A stretch of 64,000 nucleotides of DNA from NCBI GenBank assembly GCA_030688025.1, contig JAUYJL010000010.1, positions 62,001-126,000 of the forward strand, in the 5' to 3' direction. The translations under genes and the position numbers were made by a program. The stretch's first letter is position 1; each line of letters opens with the position of its first letter. The notes under the pieces were generated by a model. That model was given only the letters and a program-made list of their open reading frames with translations. It was not told the origin of the DNA and did no database searches. This DNA is from Candidatus Peregrinibacteria bacterium. GTDB lineage: Bacteria; Patescibacteriota; Gracilibacteria; UBA1369; LOWO2-01-FULL-3. This document shows, one piece after another, positions 49,438 through 56,910 of the stretch.

Positions 49438-49475
49438 TCGTGTCATGCCCTGTCAAGCAGGGAGGATTCCACGAG
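49438..49475 (-). promoter_or_regulatory. Structured rpsB 5' leader hairpin
   Basis: On minus: CTCGTG-gaatcct-CCCTG-cttga-CAGGG-catga-CACGA, about 35 nt upstream of the rpsB start. Confidence 0.45.
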
Positions 49476-49560
49476 TTAAAAAGCAGACTTGAAATAAAAT
49501 AAATGTAGCAGTAATCTAATAGAAAAGAACCTTATTTGCAAGCCAAAATAACAAAAACAC

Positions 49561-49791
49561 ATGAAATCAATCGATACATTAAGAAAAGAAATAGACGCCA
49601 TAGACGAAAAAATCCTTGATTTAATCAGGGGAAGAGCCAAAATTTCAGCACAAATAGGCAAAACAAAAAGACTCTCAAAAACCCTAGTCCTAGACAAAAA
49701 TCGCGAAAAAGAGATCATAAAAAAACTAAAAACTCCCTACGAAATCCAGATTTTTAAGAGAATTATTTCTGAGTCGAGGAAATTACAATGA
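49561..49791 (+). CDS. Stand-alone AroQ-type chorismate mutase
   Basis: 'IDTLRKEIDAIDEKILDLIRGRAKISAQIGKTK...LDKNREKEIIKKLK...IFKRIISESRKLQ'. Confidence 0.88.
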   Translation: MKSIDTLRKEIDAIDEKILDLIRGRAKISAQIGKTKRLSKTLVLDKNREKEIIKKLKTPYEIQIFKRIISESRKLQ

Positions 49792-49916
49792 TTTCGCATG
49801 GAAAATATGAGAATATCTTTCAGAGCGCATTGCGTTCTTAATGGATCAAAGATTGATTACAGGAAAAATAAGCTTAAGCTTCAGAATGTGTTCACAACTT
49901 TTCCGCCACAAACGCT

Positions 49917-49945
49917 TTGACTTCCTCGCCCCAAAATGATATAAT
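49917..49945 (+). promoter_or_regulatory. Putative consensus sigma70-type promoter for RsbW/STAS/PrsW cluster
   Basis: TTGACT-N17-TATAAT, 21 bp upstream of ATG 49967. Confidence 0.7.
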
Positions 49946-49966
49946 ATTAAAACATAAAACAAACAA

Positions 49967-50476
49967 ATGGAAGACAATACAAAAACAAAAATAACGATCA
50001 CTCTACCGACAAATGCATACTTTATGTCGGGTATCAGAGACTTCACTCTGAACATGATCAAGAACACAACAAACTTCGAAGAGAAGTGGGCATTTAGATT
50101 CCAATCAGTTGTGGATGAACTTTGCAATAACGCAATTGAATACGGATCAAGCCCGGGAAGCGAGATCAGGATCACTTTCATGTATGCAAAAGATGACTAT
50201 CTCGAAATAGATGTTGAAGACACGGGAACAGGAAAAAATAGAATGAAAGCCGCAGAACTACAAAAATTATTCGATGAAAGAAGAGAACCCGCCTATCAAT
50301 TCACAGGAATCAGAGGTCGTGGACTTGTAAAAATCATCGGAGAATGGAGCGACGAAATCAAATTTGAAGACAGAGCGGAAGGCGGACTAAGAGTGAGCGT
50401 TAAAAAATTTCTGAAAGATCCTAGATTTAAATCAGGATTACCTCAAAAAGCAGAAACCATAGTGCTTAATTCATAA
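49967..50476 (+). CDS. RsbW-like anti-sigma factor kinase (HATPase)
   Basis: 'FRFQSVVDELCNNAIEYGSSPGSEIRITFMYAKDDYLEIDVEDTGTG', 'GIRGRGLVKIIGEWSDEIKFE'. Confidence 0.87.
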   Translation: MEDNTKTKITITLPTNAYFMSGIRDFTLNMIKNTTNFEEKWAFRFQSVVDELCNNAIEYGSSPGSEIRITFMYAKDDYLEIDVEDTGTGKNRMKAAELQKLFDERREPAYQFTGIRGRGLVKIIGEWSDEIKFEDRAEGGLRVSVKKFLKDPRFKSGLPQKAETIVLNS

Positions 50477-50487
50477 CAATTAAAAAA

Positions 50488-51210
50488 ATGACAGAAGTAA
50501 CTATACTCGTAGAAGACATAAATCCAACACTTAAAGTAGCCCATATTTCGGGACAATTGGATGAAAGCAATGTCGACGAAAAAATTCAAGGAATCTACAA
50601 AACTTTGGAAAATGCCCCAAAAGGGTTAAGCATGATTTTCGACATGCAGAATTTAGACTACATGAATTCAAAATCAATCGGATATTTGACGGATTTATAC
50701 GGAAAAATTACTGAACTTGGCGGAAAAGTCGCAATTTGTTCAGCAAAACCAAATATTTTAGACATTTTACAAGTCGTTGGACTTACACAATTGATGCAAA
50801 ATTACGAAAGTCTTGATTCAGCCAAAGCGGCCTTAAACACGACTGCCACGACAACACCTGCACCCACGACCGCGCAAGCGGTCCAGCCGGCACAAACTAC
50901 AGTAGCCCCACAAACACCGGTTGCTGAACCAGCTCCCACAGTTCAGCCTTCTGTTACACCAGTAGCGCAACCCACCACTGCGCAAGCCACGGCGACGACA
51001 GTCGCCCCAGTAGAACCAGCTGTAACGCCGGCACAAACTCCAGCCACAGTAGAACCAGCTGTAACGCCGGCACAAACTCCAGCCACAGTATCAACTCCAG
51101 TAGCGCAACCCGCACCAACTCCACCACCGACTGCAGAACCTGCGCCAACTCCAGCGCCAGCAGATCCATCACAGGTCACATCAGACGGAGCATATAAATT
51201 TGAAAGCTAA
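50488..51210 (+). CDS. STAS-domain anti-sigma antagonist with long Pro/Thr/Ala/Val-rich tail
   Basis: 'GLSMIFDMQNLDYMNSKSIGYLTDLYGKITELGGKVAICSAKPNILDILQVVGL' followed by P/T/A/V repeats. Confidence 0.88.
   Translation: MTEVTILVEDINPTLKVAHISGQLDESNVDEKIQGIYKTLENAPKGLSMIFDMQNLDYMNSKSIGYLTDLYGKITELGGKVAICSAKPNILDILQVVGLTQLMQNYESLDSAKAALNTTATTTPAPTTAQAVQPAQTTVAPQTPVAEPAPTVQPSVTPVAQPTTAQATATTVAPVEPAVTPAQTPATVEPAVTPAQTPATVSTPVAQPAPTPPPTAEPAPTPAPADPSQVTSDGAYKFES
51010..51087 (+). repeat. Perfect 39-bp tandem duplication inside STAS protein tail
   Basis: gtagaaccagctgtaacgccggcacaaactccagccaca x2 (VEPAVTPAQTPAT). Confidence 0.95.
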
Positions 51211-51227
51211 AAAATGAGCCATTTAAA

Positions 51228-52556
51228 ATGTTATCTAACCCAACATTCCTTCTAGCAATATCAACACTTTTCGCGGCTATTCCTGCCGCAGTGTGGCTCT
51301 ATATATTCTTCAAAAAAACTGAACAAGGCAAAGGCATAGTGGCCCTTGTTTTTGCATTGGGATGCCTGACCCCACCGGCACTTTTAATACTACAATGGTT
51401 TTGGGATCCACCACTTGAAACAGTGGAACAAGGACTTTTTCAAATACCATTTTCCGAAACAATAATTCAGCTTCCACACATTTTTCAGCAAATTCTTGAA
51501 ATCACCTCGAAATTCAACCTTTCAAAATTCGTAGAAAACACATTCACAGGCCAAGACACAGGCTTCATCGCAATGTTTATCCTCTTCGCCGCACTCGAAG
51601 AAATCATAAAAATGTACGTCATTATCTCCATAGATAAACGAACACTCCTTATCAAAACAATCGACGATTCGATAAAATTCGCCCTTGCTTCAGCACTCGG
51701 ATTCGCATTCGCGGAAAATATTTACTACCTAACAAATTATTGGGCAACAATTTCGACAGGGGATTTGATAAATATGTACGTATTCAGATCCGTATTCACG
51801 GCCTGCGCACACATGATTTTTTCAAGCATTTTCGGATATCATTACGGAATCGGAAAATTCGCGATAGACATAAACGCTCAAAATAAAATCACCGGATCAA
51901 AAGCATCAATATTCGAGAGAATGATTTCAAAAATACTGGGATTACCTCTAAGCCAAGCCTTCCAACAAAAAATGGTTTTGAAAGGATTAGCCCTCGCAGT
52001 CGTCATTCATGCCACATACAACTACCTCCTTCAATACAACAAAATGTTACCGGTAATCATTTTCGTAATATTGGGATACGCATATTTGAAATATCTTCTT
52101 AGCCGAAAAGCGGGAAACTTAATCCTCGCATCAGACATTTCAATACAACAAAAATCAACCCTCGCAAAAAAAGATGAAGACGTAGTCATAGAACTTCTTG
52201 GGATGTGGTTCAATGAAAAAAAATACGTCGACGTCATACATATTTGCGAAAGACTTCTTGAAAGAGACCCGGACAACAATGTCATCAAATTATTCAAAGC
52301 AAAAGCGATGGATCGCTTGGACGACAAAGACACATACAAAACAATCCTCAGTACGGTCGTCAAAACAAAAGATGACGTATCGGTAAACGATAAAAATATA
52401 ATTTCAAAATATGTCGCGGAAAAAGATAAAAACAGAGCGAATCAAGATCCAAATGCTCAATCTACTCCACAGATAAAGCAAGAAGAAACAGTCATAAAAG
52501 CTCCGGACAAAGATATTCTCTCGAAATACACAGGAGAGGATTCATTCAAAATATAG
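51228..52556 (+). CDS. PrsW-family intramembrane protease with C-terminal soluble/TPR-like region
   Basis: 'FAALEEIIKMYVIIS', 'DDSIKFALASALGFAFAENIYYL', 'FRSVFTACAHMIFSSIFGYHYG', 'LALAVVIHATYNYLL'. Confidence 0.88.
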   Translation: MLSNPTFLLAISTLFAAIPAAVWLYIFFKKTEQGKGIVALVFALGCLTPPALLILQWFWDPPLETVEQGLFQIPFSETIIQLPHIFQQILEITSKFNLSKFVENTFTGQDTGFIAMFILFAALEEIIKMYVIISIDKRTLLIKTIDDSIKFALASALGFAFAENIYYLTNYWATISTGDLINMYVFRSVFTACAHMIFSSIFGYHYGIGKFAIDINAQNKITGSKASIFERMISKILGLPLSQAFQQKMVLKGLALAVVIHATYNYLLQYNKMLPVIIFVILGYAYLKYLLSRKAGNLILASDISIQQKSTLAKKDEDVVIELLGMWFNEKKYVDVIHICERLLERDPDNNVIKLFKAKAMDRLDDKDTYKTILSTVVKTKDDVSVNDKNIISKYVAEKDKNRANQDPNAQSTPQIKQEETVIKAPDKDILSKYTGEDSFKI

Positions 52557-52618
52557 CTTATCAGTTGAATTTAATCGCAAAAAACAATAGTATGTAGGAA
52601 AGATTTTTTACTTCCTTC

Positions 52619-53743
52619 ATGTCCTTAGCAAAAGCAAAAATCGCATTGGTATTCGACTGGATGACAAATCCGGGCGGAGCGGAAAAAGTAAACCTGCTTT
52701 TGCATAAAATGTTTCCGCAGGCACCGATTTTTACATCCATATTTAACGAAAAAAAAGTAAAAGGATTCGAAAAAGCCGCAATCACAACTTCATTCATACA
52801 AAATCTTCCATTCGCAAAAAACCATCATCAAATCTATCTCGGAATAATGCCTTATGCATATGAAAATTTCGACCTCAGCAATTTTGACATAGTAATTTCA
52901 AGCTCACACGCGTGCGCAAAAGGAATCATCACGAAACCGGAAACCTTACACATTTGTTATTGTCATACACCAATGCGATACGCGTGGGACAATTGGCATA
53001 GCTACATAGATAATTACAAAATGAATCCGATTTTAAAATTTTTCGGTAAACGCAGAATTCACGGACTTCGCATGTGGGACAGATTATCAGCGGAAAGAGT
53101 GGATTATTTTGTTGCAAATTCAACCATCACAAAACAACGCATAGAAAAATATTACAACAAACCTTCTTCAATAATTCATCCGATGATCAAAGCCTCCGAC
53201 TTTAAAATTTCCGAAAAAACCGGCGGATACTACTTGGCGGTCGGACGACTAACTCCTTACAAAAAATTTGATTTAATAGTAGACACATTTAATCAAATCG
53301 GACTTCCTCTGAAAATCGTCGGAACAGGAATAGAGGAAAAAGAATTAAAAGCATCAGCAAAAGCAAACATAGAATTCATAGGAAATGCGGACGACAAAAC
53401 TTTAAGAACTTTATACAGCGAATGCGAAGCGCTGATATTCCCACAAGTTGAAGATTTCGGAATCACGGCAATAGAGGCCATGGCGTCAGGAAGACCGGTA
53501 ATTGCATACAAAAAAGGCGGAGCAATGGATTCAATAGAAGAGGGGACAACAGGAATATTTTTTGAGAAACAAGACGAAATACACCTGAAAGCCGCAATAG
53601 AAGAATATCAAAAAAATAAAAAACACTTCGATCCGAAAGAAATCAGAAAACACGCCGAAAAATTCGACGAACAAGAATTCGAAAACAAATTCTTGAGCTA
53701 CCTCAAAGATAAATGGGAACACTGGCAAAAGACTTACTACTAG
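52619..53743 (+). CDS. GT4-family glycosyltransferase
   Basis: 'MTNPGGAEKVNLLLHKMFPQAPIFTSI', 'LHICYCHTPMRYAWD', 'YYLAVGRLTPYKKFDLIVDTFN', 'PQVEDFGITAIEAMASGRPVIAYKKGG'. Confidence 0.92.
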   Translation: MSLAKAKIALVFDWMTNPGGAEKVNLLLHKMFPQAPIFTSIFNEKKVKGFEKAAITTSFIQNLPFAKNHHQIYLGIMPYAYENFDLSNFDIVISSSHACAKGIITKPETLHICYCHTPMRYAWDNWHSYIDNYKMNPILKFFGKRRIHGLRMWDRLSAERVDYFVANSTITKQRIEKYYNKPSSIIHPMIKASDFKISEKTGGYYLAVGRLTPYKKFDLIVDTFNQIGLPLKIVGTGIEEKELKASAKANIEFIGNADDKTLRTLYSECEALIFPQVEDFGITAIEAMASGRPVIAYKKGGAMDSIEEGTTGIFFEKQDEIHLKAAIEEYQKNKKHFDPKEIRKHAEKFDEQEFENKFLSYLKDKWEHWQKTYY

Positions 53744-54801
53744 AGGTCAGTCACCGCAGAAATCACGATATTCACTATCGCCCAAGCAGAGAGAGTAAGT
53801 ATAAGTGCAATTATGCTGTTCTTGATAGCATTCTTTCCTTTTTGTTGATCGTCCGAAAGTCCCGCAAAAAGATACAAATACCCTCCATATACAACACCCG
53901 CAACAGACGCCAACCCCGCAATTCCAATAATAAATTCAAGCATATACCTCGCAAAATACGGAACCATCCAAAATTTAACATCCCCAGTCTTGATAGCGCA
54001 CCCAAGGATATCGGTATAGCTTGGATTAGTTCCTTTTACAGTAATTTTATCTATCTTCCCACTCCTCCCGCTTATCGCCGTTTCCATCTCCACAGGATGA
54101 CTATCAACATACCTCATAATAACCTCACAATCAGAAATCTCCTGATACGCCGTATCCGGCAAAATAGTTCCTCCTTTGCCATAATTATTAAGGTTTTGAG
54201 AATTAGCCCCAGTACCACCAAGACCCTTGATGTAATCATCCAGTTGCTTAATTTTTGCATCCAACTCTGCCTGCTTTGCCTTAACAGCATCATTTTTAGC
54301 AGATACCTGGGGAGTAAGCTTATCAATTTTCTTTTTAGCAGAACCTATCGGATCCATAGAATCATAAAGTGCCTGCTTTGCTTCAGTAGTTTTTTTCTTA
54401 AGGCCAGAACACAACGCTCCCGAAGAATTATTTTTACAGGCCGCATCCTCTTGATACTGAGCCAAATCAGCTTCATTTGCCTTAAGCTTTTGTTCTTCCT
54501 TTTGAGTCAGATCATCAGGCTGAGCATAATCAGAGTTAGCCCCATCAAGCTGAGATTGTAAAACTGAAAGTTCGGAGGTCAAAGTAGCAAGCTCCTGTGT
54601 CAATTTAGAAATATCAGCCTGTATAGCTTTAAGCTCAGTATCTTTCTCGGTATAATCAATACCCAACTCCCCACCCCCAACCGGAGCATGACCATTAGCC
54701 ATCGCAAAAGGTGCCCACCAAAGAGCATTAAGTGCCAAAACCGGCAATATGAAGAGGACTTTCAATTTCATTGAATACAGTATATCATCACCAAAGCACA
54801 A
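53740..54801 (-). CDS. Secreted coiled-coil protein with C-terminal TrbC/VirB2-like two-TM segment
   Basis: Signal peptide, coiled coil, C-term 'YMLEFIIGIAGLASVAGVVYGGYLYLFAGLSDDQQKGKNAIKNSIIALILTLSAWAIVNIVISAVTDL'. Confidence 0.7.
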   Translation of the reverse strand: MCFGDDILYSMKLKVLFILPVLALNALWWAPFAMANGHAPVGGGELGIDYTEKDTELKAIQADISKLTQELATLTSELSVLQSQLDGANSDYAQPDDLTQKEEQKLKANEADLAQYQEDAACKNNSSGALCSGLKKKTTEAKQALYDSMDPIGSAKKKIDKLTPQVSAKNDAVKAKQAELDAKIKQLDDYIKGLGGTGANSQNLNNYGKGGTILPDTAYQEISDCEVIMRYVDSHPVEMETAISGRSGKIDKITVKGTNPSYTDILGCAIKTGDVKFWMVPYFARYMLEFIIGIAGLASVAGVVYGGYLYLFAGLSDDQQKGKNAIKNSIIALILTLSAWAIVNIVISAVTDL

Positions 54802-54819
54802 GTAAACTAAAAGATAAAA

Positions 54820-56160
54820 ATGGACGCATTACCGATAATCGCAATCGTAGGAAGACCAAATGTTGGAAAATCAACCTTATTCAACAGGTTGGTCATGCAA
54901 AAATATGCGATAACCTCGGATATTGCAGGCACAACACGCGACAGAATATACAAAAGATGTGAGATAGCAGGATACGAAGTTACTTTGGTCGACACAGGCG
55001 GACTCGAATATGGAAAACACGAAAACATAGAAAAAGATGTTCAATCCCAAGCCTCATTAGCCATAGAATCTGCGGATTTAATAATATTCCTTGTAGATTT
55101 ATCAGAAGGAATAAACCCAAATGACAGATTAGCCGCAAATGTCCTTCGAAAATCAAAAAAAGAAGTTTTATTCATCGCAAATAAATCCGACGCAAAAAAC
55201 GCAGAATCAAATTCTTATGAAACCCTCGAACTTGGCTTTGGAGAAGCATTAAAAATATCAGCAATTCACACGGACGGACTTGCAGACTTGGAAACATTGA
55301 TAGAAAAAACTCTCAGAAAATTAAAATTCAAAAAAAGAAGAAAAAAAGAAGAAAAAAATTCCGATACACTAAGCCTTTGCATCCTAGGCCGACCAAATGC
55401 CGGAAAATCCTCACTCGTAAACGCAATCACCGGAACAGAAGCAATCATAGTATCTGATATTCCCGGAACCACAAGAGATCACACGGACACTTTAGTCACA
55501 CACGACGAGAAAAAATACAACTTAATAGACACCGCAGGACTTCGCCGAAGAGGAAAAATAGAGCAGGGGATAGAGAAATTCAGCTCACTACGTTGCCTCA
55601 ACGCACTTCAAAGATCCGACATGGCCGTTCTTTTGATAGACGGCACGGAAAGAATTGCAAAACAAGATGCACACATCGTAGAATACATATTGGAAATGAA
55701 AAAAGGGCTTATAATAGCCGTAAACAAGATAGATGATTTCGACAAATCAGCAGACGAAGAGAAAAAAAACATGATAATCTACAGACTAAAACGTAGATTT
55801 GCATTTGTTCCTTGGGCTCCCGTGGTCTTCATCTCGGCAAAAAACAAAACGAATGTGATGAAAATTTTTGATTTAGCGGACGAAATCAAAAAGGAAAGAG
55901 AAAAAAAGATAAACACTCCTGAACTAAATAGCTTCATGCAAATGATCACAAACAAACATTTGCCATCCAGCGCAAACACAAGAAAGCCGAAATTCCTTTA
56001 TATGAGCCAAGTGGAGACATCTCCACCTAGCTTTGTTTTGTTTTTCAAATTCGTCGAAAACCTACATTTTTCATACCCAAGATACATCGAAAACGAATTA
56101 CGCAGAGAATACGGATTCGTAGGTACAAGCATAATTCTAAAATTCAAAAGTAAAGTTTAA
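54820..56160 (+). CDS. der: GTPase Der (double Era-like)
   Basis: Two G domains: 'GRPNVGKSTLFNRL' and 'GRPNAGKSSLVNAITG', 'DTGGLEYG', 'DTAGLRRRGKI'. Confidence 0.96.
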   Translation: MDALPIIAIVGRPNVGKSTLFNRLVMQKYAITSDIAGTTRDRIYKRCEIAGYEVTLVDTGGLEYGKHENIEKDVQSQASLAIESADLIIFLVDLSEGINPNDRLAANVLRKSKKEVLFIANKSDAKNAESNSYETLELGFGEALKISAIHTDGLADLETLIEKTLRKLKFKKRRKKEEKNSDTLSLCILGRPNAGKSSLVNAITGTEAIIVSDIPGTTRDHTDTLVTHDEKKYNLIDTAGLRRRGKIEQGIEKFSSLRCLNALQRSDMAVLLIDGTERIAKQDAHIVEYILEMKKGLIIAVNKIDDFDKSADEEKKNMIIYRLKRRFAFVPWAPVVFISAKNKTNVMKIFDLADEIKKEREKKINTPELNSFMQMITNKHLPSSANTRKPKFLYMSQVETSPPSFVLFFKFVENLHFSYPRYIENELRREYGFVGTSIILKFKSKV

Positions 56161-56872
56161 GAATTTTAGAATCTGTAATTTTAGATTCACCATATTTCTT
56201 ACCCCAAAAATCTCGAAAAGATTTTCGCTTATCTATATTATGAAATTTCAACACGTGTTCCGAGACAACAATCCCTGAAGCATCAAGCACCTTCTTGGCT
56301 TTCCTTAAAGCTCTTCTCATCTGCCATTTCTTTAAAACACTCTCAATCATTCCTCCAAAAAATCCGGACAAAATAAACTCAAAAACAAGCCTAAAAAAAT
56401 TATACCAATTGGAAACAGGCAAAATTTCATTGGCACGAATAAAAAAATCATTTTCATTTTCAAAATATTTTTTTGCCCATTCATTTTCCTTAAGCAACTC
56501 CAAAGAAACACCGTCATTAATAAAAGGAACTTGCGATTTTATCCAATAGGCAAGATAAATATCGTTATCTATAGCCACTTTCGAGAGATCAAGCGCACTA
56601 TCGTCAACAAAAAAACTTAAACAAAATCTTTGATGAATTTTTCCCCCATGTCTTCTTACACCAAGAAAATTAAAAATAAGAGTCACAAAAGTTCTTACAA
56701 TAAAAAGCCTTCCAGTCTTCGCAACAATAAAAAGATCAATATCACTTTTCTCATCTGCAAGGCCAAAAGCAAGATTATTACAGACCGAAACCATTCGCAC
56801 AAAAGGCACAATCTGTAAAATTTTTATATATTTTCGCGCCTTCTCCCACAACTTATTTTCTATTTCTTTCAT
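56144..56872 (-). CDS. Nucleotidyltransferase-superfamily protein
   Basis: 'VCNNLAFGLADEKSDIDLFIVAKTGRLFIVRTFVTL' (DxD-type motif). Confidence 0.65.
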   Translation of the reverse strand: MKEIENKLWEKARKYIKILQIVPFVRMVSVCNNLAFGLADEKSDIDLFIVAKTGRLFIVRTFVTLIFNFLGVRRHGGKIHQRFCLSFFVDDSALDLSKVAIDNDIYLAYWIKSQVPFINDGVSLELLKENEWAKKYFENENDFFIRANEILPVSNWYNFFRLVFEFILSGFFGGMIESVLKKWQMRRALRKAKKVLDASGIVVSEHVLKFHNIDKRKSFRDFWGKKYGESKITDSKILKLYF

Positions 56873-56910
56873 GTTTGAAGTATACTACTTAACGTGAAAC
56901 AAAAAAACTT

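Noticed and set aside
50833-51179. Minus-strand ORFs rich in Gly/Val/Cys/Arg opposite the STAS tail
   Set aside because: Mirror translation of the repetitive P/T/A coding tail; no independent support.
53713-54561. 282-aa plus-strand ORF
   Set aside because: Antisense to the signal-peptide/coiled-coil/VirB2-like gene; composition (R/H/I/S-rich) typical of shadow ORFs.
54820-56160. Two GTPase domains in one protein as a novel fusion
   Set aside because: This is the normal architecture of Der/EngA.
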